Made by a program: the position numbers and the translations under genes. Below, piece by piece: positions 45,107-53,226 of a DNA stretch of 64,000 nt. Source of the stretch: Cyanophora paradoxa. Lineage: Eukaryota; Glaucocystophyceae; Cyanophorales; Cyanophoraceae. Where the stretch lies: NCBI GenBank assembly GCA_004431415.1, contig QPMI01000008.1:1-64000 (forward strand), written 5' to 3'. Under the pieces are notes generated by a model. That model ran no database searches. It worked only from the letters and a program-made list of their open reading frames with translations, and was not told the DNA's origin. How positions within the stretch are numbered: the first letter of the stretch is position 1; each line of letters begins with the position of its first letter.

Positions 45107-46474
45107 ATGGATATCACTTCCACTCTTCAAAGACTTTCGCTGAAAGAAGCCCTAACAACCCCAGAGGAGGCGAAAGCCTTTTTCCTGGATAACTCCCTTA
45201 TGCTTGGTCTCGAATCCAAGTCTAAGCCAGTTCTAGTTGTTGTGAATCCCAGCAATACTTTTGAGAATAATGTTGGAAATCGCATTTCCTTCAAGCTACC
45301 TCGCTACAATTTCTGTGGAAAACTCGAACTTGCTTTCGACCTTCCAGCCATCACTTTTGCTGGTGATACGGACCTTGTTCGCAATGGATACACTCGCCCA
45401 GTTGGTGCTTTAGTTCAGCGACTTGAAATTACCTATGGATCTTACACCTACCACATCCCTTCTGATTTCCTTGCTCATTTCCCCCTGGTCTATTATTCGG
45501 AGGATCAACTAGCTAAAAAGAAACGCTCAATGGGCATGGTTCATGGTATCCCTGCTCATGGAACCAACCGACTTGGTGGCTCATTTTTCGTTGAGATCCC
45601 AGTGCCTTGGCTAAATCACTACCTTCCCCTTGGTGCTTTATCTGGTGAAATGGTTGTTACTGTTTGGTTTAAGGATGCTGGAAAGGGTTATGTTGAAACT
45701 TCCTATGGTGGTCGTGAACTCACAACTGCTGTTGGAACTGTTGATGCAACTGCTGATGATGGTCTTGGAAACTTTACAGATGGAACCCTTGCCCATGTTG
45801 GTCAAAACATCACCACTTTCAGTCTTGGTGCAACAACTCCTGTTATTTCTATTACTTCTCCTCGCCTTTACATGCATGCTATTAATGTTTCTGATGAGCT
45901 TTTCGCTACTGTAATTGAAAAAGTAAAGACTACTGGCATGGCTATTCCCTCCCTTGATATTGGATTTGTAGATGCTAGTGCTTTCCCTGCCAAGGGCAAT
46001 GCCCAACCCAATCGAATTAACCTCTCTCAAATCTCAGGTCTTGTATATGCTCTGCTTGTTTCAGTTCGTGATCATGAAACTGTTGACAAATCCAATGGCT
46101 CCCACAGTGTTCTTAAGACCTATGCCAACTCCAAAGACATAACATTCACAACTGAAATAAATGGACAGCGACTTTTTGCCACTGAGCCAATTTCCCTACT
46201 CAAAGGTGCTGAGCTAATTGCTGATGCCTTCAAATGCTCTAACATGGACAAGGTTGCTGATCGCTATGTCCTTTCAGGACTCCCATTCTGCCTTGATGGA
46301 GAAAAGGCAATTCGAAATATTGCCCAGTCTGGTTATGTTGATTTAACAAATTCCTCTTCTTCCTTCCTCACCCTCTACATGCCTTCAGATAAGGTAATCG
46401 ATGTTAATGTTCGCGCTCTCATGCATTCGTTCATAATTGTAGACAAAGATGGATTACGTCGTATAAATTTGTAG
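45107..46474 (+). CDS. Major capsid protein candidate (double jelly-roll type)
   Basis: I chose the ATG at 45,107 (MDITSTLQRLSLKEAL, 455 residues) over an upstream TTG. An AT-rich TATAATAAAAGAG precedes it. The product is beta-rich throughout with no enzyme motif. It has strands typical of double jelly-roll capsids (RISFKLPRYNFCGKLELAF, LVQRLEITYGSYTYHIP, GEMVVTVWFKDAG) and a C-terminal strand ALMHSFIIVDKDGLRRI. Size and position between the putative minor capsid and the packaging ATPase fit the Polinton/PLV morphogenetic module. I could not compare it with a profile, so capsid identity rests on fold pattern and context. Confidence 0.7.
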   Translation: MDITSTLQRLSLKEALTTPEEAKAFFLDNSLMLGLESKSKPVLVVVNPSNTFENNVGNRISFKLPRYNFCGKLELAFDLPAITFAGDTDLVRNGYTRPVGALVQRLEITYGSYTYHIPSDFLAHFPLVYYSEDQLAKKKRSMGMVHGIPAHGTNRLGGSFFVEIPVPWLNHYLPLGALSGEMVVTVWFKDAGKGYVETSYGGRELTTAVGTVDATADDGLGNFTDGTLAHVGQNITTFSLGATTPVISITSPRLYMHAINVSDELFATVIEKVKTTGMAIPSLDIGFVDASAFPAKGNAQPNRINLSQISGLVYALLVSVRDHETVDKSNGSHSVLKTYANSKDITFTTEINGQRLFATEPISLLKGAELIADAFKCSNMDKVADRYVLSGLPFCLDGEKAIRNIAQSGYVDLTNSSSSFLTLYMPSDKVIDVNVRALMHSFIIVDKDGLRRINL

Positions 46475-46524
46475 ATTGTTACGATATATCGTAAGGCATT
46501 TAAGGAAAAAGTGATTATTTATTT

Positions 46525-47277
46525 TTGAAAACATTTAAAAATCAAATGCCCATCACAATTACTGAGTTTGTAGATCGTGCAAATGCCAAGCATAATGGTA
46601 AATTCGATTATTCGAAGGTTGAATTTACGAAATGCAAGGATAAAGTTCTCATTACTTGTCTGACTTGCAGTTCAATATTTGAACAGCGGGTGGATCACCA
46701 TCTAAGAGGGTCAAGCTGTAAGAAATGTAGTTTTCAGCGGTTGGGAAATGAACGCAGAAAAGAGCTGGAAACCTTTATAGAGCAATCAAGAAAAACACAT
46801 GGAGACAAATATTGTTATAATAAAGTAGAATATGTGAAATCTCACACACCAGTTTGTATAAGATGCAACTCTTGTAACAAAGAGTTCATGCAACCCCCAA
46901 TCATTCATATTCGAAATACTGGTTGCCCATTTTGTAGATCTTCAAAAGGTGAGGAAGAGGTGTGCAAAGTGTTGGACTTAATTGGAGTGGGGTATACACA
47001 ACAACATATGTTCAAAGACTGTAGAAATAAGTTTCCATTAAGGTTCGATTTCTACATTGATTCTCTTCGAATTGCAATAGAATATGATGGTATTCAACAT
47101 TTCAAACCAAGAAAGTGGTTTGGCTCTGATAATGGTGAAGCGCAATTTAAACAGGTTCAAATTAATGATGGAATAAAAAATCGATACTGTGAAGCTAACA
47201 ACATTAAACTGCTGAGAATCCCATACACCGAAACTGATATTGAGGGCTGCATTAAAAGATTCCTTTCTAACCTGTAA
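46525..47277 (+). CDS. Zinc-ribbon plus PD-(D/E)XK-type nuclease
   Basis: 250 residues. Two successive zinc-ribbon units (residues about 15-72 and 85-143) each follow HGxx(F/Y)xYxxVxY...CxxC...GxxCxxC. The C-terminal domain has RFDFYIDSLRIAIEYDGIQH, the D...E-x-D core of Vsr/restriction-like nucleases, and ends KNRYCEANNIKLLRIPYTE. Such proteins are common in large DNA viruses and phages as free-standing homing-type or DNA-repair nucleases. Placed between capsid and ATPase genes, it may be a selfish insertion. It shares its ribbon unit with 33,799-34,071. The start at 46,525 is TTG; the ATG at 46,546 (MPITITEF) is the likelier start. Confidence 0.8.
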   Translation: MKTFKNQMPITITEFVDRANAKHNGKFDYSKVEFTKCKDKVLITCLTCSSIFEQRVDHHLRGSSCKKCSFQRLGNERRKELETFIEQSRKTHGDKYCYNKVEYVKSHTPVCIRCNSCNKEFMQPPIIHIRNTGCPFCRSSKGEEEVCKVLDLIGVGYTQQHMFKDCRNKFPLRFDFYIDSLRIAIEYDGIQHFKPRKWFGSDNGEAQFKQVQINDGIKNRYCEANNIKLLRIPYTETDIEGCIKRFLSNL

Positions 47278-47333
47278 ACCATATTCAGTCACCTTGCATT
47301 ATTTTTATCTGTTTCTTTATAGAAAGATACACA

Positions 47334-48128
47334 ATGCCTATACCAAGTTCTGAACTGGAGGAATTCAATGCTGGTGAAATGATAGAACCCCCTTTTCGAC
47401 TACTCATACTAGGAAAAAGTGGATGCGGAAAAACTGAAGCTGTAAAATATTATTTGAAACAGCTGCATGATGCCAAAAAGATTGATACAACACTTATTAT
47501 ATCGGCTACCTCATTTTCACATTTTTGGGACAAAGCTGCTACTGTTCAACTGGGTGCATGGGATCCCCAATACATGTCGAAAATTATAAAAGAAAGAGAG
47601 GCAAAAAGGGAGAAAGGAGAAGAACTTAACCATATGCTGGTGATTTTAGAGGATATGATAGAAAATGACCAGCTGGATCTCAGTCGAGATAAAACAGTGG
47701 GAATGCTTTATGTTCGTGGCAGACATGTCAATATATCAATTATAACTATTTCCCAAAAATTAAGAAAGGTCGCAAGTGTTATTCGCTGCAATAGTGATAT
47801 AGTAATTATGGTTTGTGCAAGCAATCAAAAAGAGCTGGAAGCATTTGCAGAGGAGTTTTCGACTTTTCCTCGAAAAGAAGACTTCTATAAACTGTTTGAA
47901 GAGTATGTTCACTCATACCAGTTCCTCGTTTATACATCTTTCAAATATAATGTGGGCTACTATGTTGATAAAGCCGATTTAGTTGGAGATTTCGATTTTC
48001 CTCGCTTCCACAGGAAGCCAAAAAAGAAAGAGGATGAACTGAAACCACCAGAAAAAGAGGAAGCCCCCAAAGATGTGAAAAGCCAAGTCCATAGCAATAA
48101 ATTGATGCGATATAAACGCGGTTTATAA
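47334..48128 (+). CDS. Genome-packaging ATPase (FtsK-HerA / A32 type)
   Basis: 264 residues. Walker A is LILGKSGCGKTEAV (residues about 24-37). Walker B is HMLVILEDM (about 101-109), with the acidic pair replaced by E-D. A motif SIITISQKLRK, like the Gln sensor of A32-type ATPases, follows. After residue 215 there is a charged Pro/Lys tail. The family pumps the viral genome into the capsid. It is placed in the expected virion cluster, 56 bases after the nuclease stop. An AT-rich CTTTATAGAAAGATACACA precedes the ATG, and the same GATACA(A) element precedes the next gene. Confidence 0.9.
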   Translation: MPIPSSELEEFNAGEMIEPPFRLLILGKSGCGKTEAVKYYLKQLHDAKKIDTTLIISATSFSHFWDKAATVQLGAWDPQYMSKIIKEREAKREKGEELNHMLVILEDMIENDQLDLSRDKTVGMLYVRGRHVNISIITISQKLRKVASVIRCNSDIVIMVCASNQKELEAFAEEFSTFPRKEDFYKLFEEYVHSYQFLVYTSFKYNVGYYVDKADLVGDFDFPRFHRKPKKKEDELKPPEKEEAPKDVKSQVHSNKLMRYKRGL

Positions 48129-48156
48129 AATTATCTCTCATTCTAATAAAGATACA

Positions 48157-48891
48157 ATGCCTCCCAAACGAAAGATAGGGATTCCAGCTGGGGCTGTTGG
48201 CTATTCAGGTGGTGGAAACAATGGATCCATTAACACAGATCCACTGAAGTTCAATGGTATGAATGAGGTAAAGCCCTCACAGCAAGAAGAGGACCCTCTT
48301 AATGCTGCCTATGAGGAATCAGTCGATGACAAAGCCCCACAAGCTTCAACCAGTGACCAACTCAACATCTCACCTGAAGCTTCGAAAATGAAAGCTGTTG
48401 CTGAGGGTGCCAGGCGAATTATTGGTGCTGCTGATGATAAAGGTTTAGGCTTGCAAGATCTGTCATTGGCTCGCAAAGGTGAAGGTCTTAGTAAGGAATC
48501 AGACAAGGTTATTCAGTCTATGGCTGGTGAAGTCACATACAAGACTGCGCCCACTCAAAATATTCATCGAATTCCCAAGGCTCAATGGGATGAGATGACT
48601 GCTAAACTCAAAGATCTGGAAGCCAAATCAAGTGCCTTGGAGCAGTATGTTACTGAGAAGAAAGAGAGAGCCAAGCTAAAGGAGATGCTTCGAAAGGAAG
48701 TTTATAAAATGGGTATTACTGGTGTCCCAGATAAACAGTTTATTGCTAAGAAAGAGAACCAAATCGATGAGCAGGCAGTAGATGAAATGAAAACAAAAAC
48801 CCAAAAGGGAACCATTGAACCTGGTGCCACCAAAGCTGAAGTAGAAAAGGGAGTTGCCCCAACAGTATATAAAAGACGAGTTTGGCTTTAA
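48157..48891 (+). CDS. Unknown virion-cluster protein
   Basis: 244 residues, not recognised. The N-terminal half is low-complexity and acidic (GYSGGGNNGS, EEDPLNAAYEESVDD). The middle has a helical segment (MTAKLKDLEAKSSALEQYV), a probable coiled coil. The C-terminus is basic (TVYKRRVWL). It starts 28 bases after the ATPase stop and is probably co-expressed with it. It could be a scaffold or internal capsid protein, which is inference from position and composition. Confidence 0.6.
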   Translation: MPPKRKIGIPAGAVGYSGGGNNGSINTDPLKFNGMNEVKPSQQEEDPLNAAYEESVDDKAPQASTSDQLNISPEASKMKAVAEGARRIIGAADDKGLGLQDLSLARKGEGLSKESDKVIQSMAGEVTYKTAPTQNIHRIPKAQWDEMTAKLKDLEAKSSALEQYVTEKKERAKLKEMLRKEVYKMGITGVPDKQFIAKKENQIDEQAVDEMKTKTQKGTIEPGATKAEVEKGVAPTVYKRRVWL

Positions 48892-48913
48892 TTATCTCTG
48901 TTTTATTAGAGAT

Positions 48914-49186
48914 ATGGACATAATACGAAAGTTCTTCGAGATGTTCAGTCTGCATGTGGTGAGCAATTGCCACAGTGGATGTTGTGACACAACAGTGGAG
49001 TTTGAGATGTCAGATAATGAGGATAATGCCTCAGAAGCAAGAGAGAGAAGGAGGTCAACAGTTTCAGTGGAATCAATGCCAGCAGACCCCACAGAGTATA
49101 CATATGAGCAACAGGAGTATCCAAGGAGAAGTTCTCTGCCAGCAGAAAACGTTTTCTCTGGGAATATAAATGGAGGATACTATTAG
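48914..49186 (+). CDS. Small acidic/Ser-rich protein, unknown
   Basis: 90 residues from the ATG at 48,914 (MDIIRKFFEMFSLHVV). The first 20 residues are amphipathic or hydrophobic and followed by Cys-x-x-x-x-CC. The rest is polar (NEDNASEARERRRSTVSVES, then a Tyr-rich tail). Its end overlaps the next ORF by 17 bases. No family recognised. Confidence 0.45.
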   Translation: MDIIRKFFEMFSLHVVSNCHSGCCDTTVEFEMSDNEDNASEARERRRSTVSVESMPADPTEYTYEQQEYPRRSSLPAENVFSGNINGGYY

Positions 49187-49415
49187 TTTAATCGAGTTTA
49201 CCAGTGATGAACCTGTTACTGAGGGTTCTATAAGACACATTCTAGCAATGCAGAAACGATATAGAGAGGACCCAGCATATAGAGAGTATAAAAAGCAGCA
49301 AGCCCTGGCATCCTATTATCGCAGAAAAGCCCAAAAAGAAGAGCAGAGACCCAGAGGAAGACCGATTAAATATTATTTGCCAACTGAAAGTAGCAATGGA
49401 CCCCCAGGTCTATAA
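49170..49415 (+). CDS. Small AT-hook-like protein
   Basis: 81 residues. RPRGRPIKYY near residues 62-71 is an AT-hook-type minor-groove-binding core (R-G-R-P), preceded by a basic helix (YREYKKQQALASYYRRKAQK). It probably binds AT-rich viral DNA. It overlaps the previous ORF at its 5' end and a very small ORF at its 3' end. Confidence 0.5.
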   Translation: MEDTISLIEFTSDEPVTEGSIRHILAMQKRYREDPAYREYKKQQALASYYRRKAQKEEQRPRGRPIKYYLPTESSNGPPGL

Positions 49416-49512
49416 GATAATTGAGAAAAAGCGGTCTCAGTATGCTACTGAGGCAGCTATAAAAATATATACAAAGGAATTGGCTTTATACTTGCAATCA
49501 AGTCACAGATAA
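49396..49512 (+). CDS. Very small ORF (38 residues)
   Basis: ATG at 49,396 inside the end of the AT-hook gene in another frame. It encodes a Lys/Tyr-rich helix (YKIIEKKRSQYATEAAIKIY) ending at 49,512, overlapping the convergent gene by 10 bases. Coding potential is only suggestive. Confidence 0.25.
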   Translation: MDPQVYKIIEKKRSQYATEAAIKIYTKELALYLQSSHR

Positions 49513-49724
49513 CTTTTGTAAATATGCTTTTGTTGTTTTTTGTTTGCATTCTCAGACACTGAAACAGTTATGTGAATGTTTACTGATCTATTTCTCTTTG
49601 ATTTTGCTGCATACACATTGTAACCTATCAATCTCTGTGACATTTCGATATATGCCCCTATATCTCCATGTTTAATGCATTTATCTAACTCAATCATGGT
49701 CATTTCTTCAAGAGCCTTTGCCAT
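49503..49724 (-). CDS. Small protein of unknown function
   Basis: 73 residues from the first ATG (49,724). The frame is open another 25 codons upstream to a GTG at 49,799 that lies inside the GTGTCACAGG repeat, so the true start is unsure. The product is helical and then basic (AAKSKRNRSVNIHITVSVSE). It lies downstream of the primase-helicase on the same strand. Confidence 0.45.
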   Translation of the reverse strand: MAKALEEMTMIELDKCIKHGDIGAYIEMSQRLIGYNVYAAKSKRNRSVNIHITVSVSENANKKQQKHIYKSYL

Positions 49725-49792
49725 TTTGTCTTCACTATACACAATCAAGTAAGCTTTAAGTATTCTTGTCAAATTTTGGTCTTTTTCGATAG

Positions 49793-49888
49793 GTGTCACA
49801 GGTGTTCACAGGTTTTTATCGTCCCCTGGTCATTTTTCTTTTTATAGCCCCCTAGATGGGATGGACCTGTGACACCTGTGAACAACAC
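49793..49888. promoter_or_regulatory. Internal GTGTCACAGG hairpin unit
   Basis: A degenerate single copy of the TIR unit: GTGTCACAGGTGTTCACAGG and the mirrored GGACCTGTGACACCTGTGAAC flank a shorter centre. It is followed by ACCATTTCCAGTAAGG as in the TIR copies. It lies between the primase-helicase stop and the 73-residue gene on the same strand. Confidence 0.7.
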
Positions 49889-49944
49889 CATTTCCAGTAA
49901 GGCTATAAAAAATACATATACATTTCAATCATAAATCGTTTTGT

Positions 49945-52272
49945 TTAATATTCAACATCCTCTCCATTGTCTTCTTGAACCCTTGTTATCTTTCGAAGTC
50001 CAATGTAGCCCCTTGCTCTGGTTCCCTGAATTCGTTTAACCTCTGATTTCACATTGAAGATTTCCCTTACTCTCTTCATCACAGAAACACATTCAACTTT
50101 ATCATCGACACTTCTGTATGATTTGTAAATGATATCACTCGAAACAAAGTCGTTTGCATTATGGGTAACTTCGAAATTATCCCTAAGCCATTCACCAATC
50201 TTATCATTTTCAGCTATAAAGTTTATTCCCTGTTCAATAATCGATTGAGGGGGATTTCTTAAGATCTCTTCAACCTCTTTGTTCTTCCACATATCCAGTA
50301 ATATCTTCATGTGAGCCATCTTATACTCATCATCATTGTGTAGAAGTGTGAACAGTGTTGGGTCAGCTTTCTTCTGACCAGCTTCAGGCTTCTCTCTGAA
50401 TATATTATTGAATCTCTGGTATGAAAGTCTTCTTTGAATTGCAAAGTCTGGTTTATTTATAGTCAAATTGTCATTAGTTGTAATGTAAACCTGGAACATT
50501 GGAGTGAGGATTACTGGGTCTTTGAACAAGGCTCTCACAGTCATTTCATTTCCACCTGTGACCTCCTTAATTTTGGAGATCTGCAGTTTATCACCATCTT
50601 CAGCCTCATTACTGAATACAAGTCGCTTTCCAAGGAGTTTGGCAAGTTCAGGAGTAGCATCTGATGAGTTCTTTTTAGGTTTGGTCCAATAGGATATTTC
50701 GAGAGGGCTATAATAAGCCCCTGAAATCTGTTTGCAGTATTCCTGAACAAGTGATTTACCATTTGCCCCAGCACCAGTCCACATGTAGAACTTCTGTGAT
50801 TTTGTTGATCCACTGAGGGCAATTGCAATAGATGCCAGAAGGTAGTTTCGCTCTGCTGGATCATCTACAATCTCTCTATAAATCTGATTGAGATGGTCTA
50901 CTTTCTTGGGGTCTACATTCTCAGTATAATCATAACCCACACTCTTGCTCACCATATCTTCCAGTTTCCCCTTTCTGAAAGTCATAGTTGTCAGATCAAA
51001 TACACCATTATCGAATCCAATTACATATGGAACTGTATCAATCTTTTCATAGAATTCATCATCATTCAGCAGAGGGAGCAGATCAGTCAGAAGGGATTTG
51101 CGATATCCTGATTGTTTAAGATTTTTGGCAATAGAAATTAATGTTTTCGATTTCTCTTCGAAAGCTGTTCTATTCTCTTCATCCTTCAAAGCTCTTTGGC
51201 TATAATGCACAGCCCTGCCAAGGTATTGAGGGACAACAAGGCAACTTATGTCTAGGTAAATCTTTTGGTTTGTGTCATCATGCTCCCAAATCCCAGTATC
51301 AGTATTGAGTTTGAACCATGACTTTTTGGAGTATCTCCAAGTATGTTGTAGTACCTCTTTGCACACAAGACTGACATCATAATGAGCGCCTCCAGAACCA
51401 GCGGACTTATCAATGAGATTGAAGATATCAGATTGCATTCCAATGAAGATAAATCGTTTTTTGCAATTGCCACTGTAGCTGGACACAATATACTTTTTAT
51501 CTTCTCCTTTGGCTTTCATAACATACCAGTTATTCGATTCATGGGACCCATTGCAGCATGGGCAATTAAGTCCCTTATTAGCAGCATCAAAGTTAAAGCC
51601 CAGTTCAGTTTGAGAGATTATATTGGGATGCATAAAGCCCATATCCACCAGCTCTTTAAGAATACTCTTTTCCAATGCATCATGTGAGGTAGCATTAGCA
51701 GTATACTCACTCTTATAGATATAGTTCTCTGCAATCCACTTTTTAAACTCATCAGTAGGCTCATTGAAATCACAGGTATCATCCCATGGAGCAATTACCC
51801 AGGTCTTGTTGACACTGGGACAAACATTAATTAATCCAGAAGTTCCAGTTCCAGTGATTGTTTTCAGGTCAACCTTTTCAAAGCCTTTAAAGCCTGGAGC
51901 CTTATCGGTGATTTTGAGTTTAGTGAACTCCTCAGGTCGTTTAAAGTAGACATGATAGCCTTTTTTAGTTTTTGCCATGGGCTGATTGGCATCAAAGTCA
52001 TCAGGAAACATATCCCGGAATTTCTCAAAGTTCTCCTCATCATCAAAGTCAATAACCATCATGTTGTCTGAGAGCAGAATGCCCCAAGATACATACTGAT
52101 TAGTTGCCAGCGCTTCCTCATACTTTTCCCAGGACCAAGCACCTCCCTTATGCTTGAAAACTGGGTCTTTGCTGTCAGGTTTCACTGGGATAATCATGTT
52201 TTTGGCGAGTTCCTCATCAGAACGAAGCCAGTTAGCGAGCGATTTGATTAACTTGGTCTGTTTGGCGTTCAT
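49945..52272 (-). CDS. Primase (archaeo-eukaryotic PrimPol) - SF3 helicase
   Basis: 775 residues. The N-terminal AEP/PrimPol domain has VIDFDDEENF (metal-binding Asp residues), GYHVYFK (the xH motif) and VDLKTITGTG. A Cys-rich middle (NCPCCNGSHESNNW, SGNCKKRF, residues about 236-275) may bind zinc. A D5-type linker leads to the SF3 helicase with Walker A GAGANGKS (about residue 500), motif B FSNEAEDGDKLQ, and motif C VYITTND. It primes and unwinds viral DNA. Coexistence with a protein-primed polymerase in the same element is unusual. A TATATATATA box preceded by CTTAAAG lies upstream of the ATG (about 52,290-52,325). Confidence 0.92.
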   Translation of the reverse strand: MNAKQTKLIKSLANWLRSDEELAKNMIIPVKPDSKDPVFKHKGGAWSWEKYEEALATNQYVSWGILLSDNMMVIDFDDEENFEKFRDMFPDDFDANQPMAKTKKGYHVYFKRPEEFTKLKITDKAPGFKGFEKVDLKTITGTGTSGLINVCPSVNKTWVIAPWDDTCDFNEPTDEFKKWIAENYIYKSEYTANATSHDALEKSILKELVDMGFMHPNIISQTELGFNFDAANKGLNCPCCNGSHESNNWYVMKAKGEDKKYIVSSYSGNCKKRFIFIGMQSDIFNLIDKSAGSGGAHYDVSLVCKEVLQHTWRYSKKSWFKLNTDTGIWEHDDTNQKIYLDISCLVVPQYLGRAVHYSQRALKDEENRTAFEEKSKTLISIAKNLKQSGYRKSLLTDLLPLLNDDEFYEKIDTVPYVIGFDNGVFDLTTMTFRKGKLEDMVSKSVGYDYTENVDPKKVDHLNQIYREIVDDPAERNYLLASIAIALSGSTKSQKFYMWTGAGANGKSLVQEYCKQISGAYYSPLEISYWTKPKKNSSDATPELAKLLGKRLVFSNEAEDGDKLQISKIKEVTGGNEMTVRALFKDPVILTPMFQVYITTNDNLTINKPDFAIQRRLSYQRFNNIFREKPEAGQKKADPTLFTLLHNDDEYKMAHMKILLDMWKNKEVEEILRNPPQSIIEQGINFIAENDKIGEWLRDNFEVTHNANDFVSSDIIYKSYRSVDDKVECVSVMKRVREIFNVKSEVKRIQGTRARGYIGLRKITRVQEDNGEDVEY

Positions 52273-52279
52273 TTTCAGC

Positions 52280-52325
52280 GATTGGGGGTCCCTTTTATAT
52301 ATATAGAAGATTTTTCTTTAAGTAG
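52280..52325 (-). promoter_or_regulatory. Putative early promoter of the primase-helicase
   Basis: On minus, ACTTAAAG is followed about 12 bases later by CTATATATATA, about 20-30 bases before the ATG. The same order occurs before the genes starting at 52,740 and 53,114. Confidence 0.5.
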
Positions 52326-52485
52326 TTTTGGGTCCCCCAATCATTTTTTGTTGGAAATCGAGAAAGTATCCCTACGAAATTTATCCACATGATATATCGA
52401 GTGGTTCAGATACAAAAACGATAAAGTAGTATTTCAGCGAGTAAACAGCATATCCCCAGCCTAGTAATATGCTGGGAAAAATAAT

Positions 52486-52740
52486 TTAGACATGTTTCGA
52501 TTTTCTCCCTCTGTTTGAGTAAGGGACATCATACAAATACTTGACAAAGCAGACTGCATTGGCTGCATACTTTCGCTGACATGAACTTGCTATTTTCATG
52601 GCTCTATAGGTATCATCGGTTTGATATAGATCTCTTAGCTGTGTGGCTATTTTTTCGTTAAACTTTTTGATTTGAGCCTTACCTTTTTCAGTTTGCTGGT
52701 ACCTCTTCATAGCTCTCTTCTGGGCTTCACTGAGTGGCAT
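52486..52740 (-). CDS. Small basic protein, unknown
   Basis: 84 residues, strongly basic and helical (MPLSEAQKRAMKRYQQTEKG), ending RGRKSKHV. No family recognised; DNA binding is plausible. It has the ATTTAAAG...TATATATATT upstream pattern (52,750-52,790) shared with primase and RING genes. Confidence 0.5.
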   Translation of the reverse strand: MPLSEAQKRAMKRYQQTEKGKAQIKKFNEKIATQLRDLYQTDDTYRAMKIASSCQRKYAANAVCFVKYLYDVPYSNRGRKSKHV

Positions 52741-52744
52741 TTTT

Positions 52745-52790
52745 CCTCTGTCTCTCTTAATATATATAGAGAATTCTTTAAATCATTTTT
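52745..52790 (-). promoter_or_regulatory. Putative early promoter of the 84-residue gene
   Basis: ATTTAAAGAATTCTC then TATATATATT on minus, shortly before the ATG at 52,740. Confidence 0.45.
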
Positions 52791-52796
52791 TGTTGC

Positions 52797-53114
52797 TCAG
52801 CCAAATGTAATTGTTTCAACATCACATGCATTGTAGTCCAGAATGTTGAATAAGGTGAACTCTGGATACTGTAATGTGTTTCTACAGAATGGGCATTTTG
52901 TATTCCCGACTATTTCCTCTTGCTGTTTCATGCATCCAATACAGACTGTCTTGAAGCATTGATCACATACAAACTGATCATAGCTAGTCTCATCACATTT
53001 ACATAAACTGCATAGAATTCGTTTATATTCTGAGTTTTCACAGGTTTCATTTCTTTCTTTAATACTTCTCATGATGGCTGAAATACTAAGCGTTCTTTGA
53101 CCGTCCGGATTCAT
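52797..53114 (-). CDS. RING-finger protein
   Basis: I chose the ATG at 53,112-53,114 (MNPDGQRTLSIS), giving 105 residues; the longer frame runs into the divergent polymerase gene. Cys/His spacing C-x2-C (CSLC), C-x2-C (VCDQC), C-x2-C (CIGC) and C-x2-C (CPFC) matches a RING-type cross-brace. One usual His position is replaced by Cys-rich alternatives. RING proteins usually act as ubiquitin E3 ligases, and viral ones often redirect host turnover. It is divergent from the polymerase gene, with 112 bases between starts. Confidence 0.75.
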   Translation of the reverse strand: MNPDGQRTLSISAIMRSIKERNETCENSEYKRILCSLCKCDETSYDQFVCDQCFKTVCIGCMKQQEEIVGNTKCPFCRNTLQYPEFTLFNILDYNACDVETITFG

Positions 53115-53119
53115 TCTTG

Positions 53120-53170
53120 CTATTTGGCTTCTATATATATACAATATAAAAATTCCTTTAAGTATTTTCG
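53120..53170 (-). promoter_or_regulatory. Putative early promoter of the RING gene
   Basis: ACTTAAAGGAATTTTTATA then TATATATATAGAA on minus, ahead of the ATG at 53,114. It lies in the divergent interval with the polymerase gene. Confidence 0.5.
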
Positions 53171-53226
53171 CGTTCGGAATATCCCCATTTAAAACCTCCC
53201 CTTTTAGTAGGAACAAGTTAGGAACT

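Noticed and set aside
44893-45192. 99-residue ORF before the capsid gene
   Set aside because: Different frame overlapping the minor-capsid end and the MCP start, Leu-rich noise.
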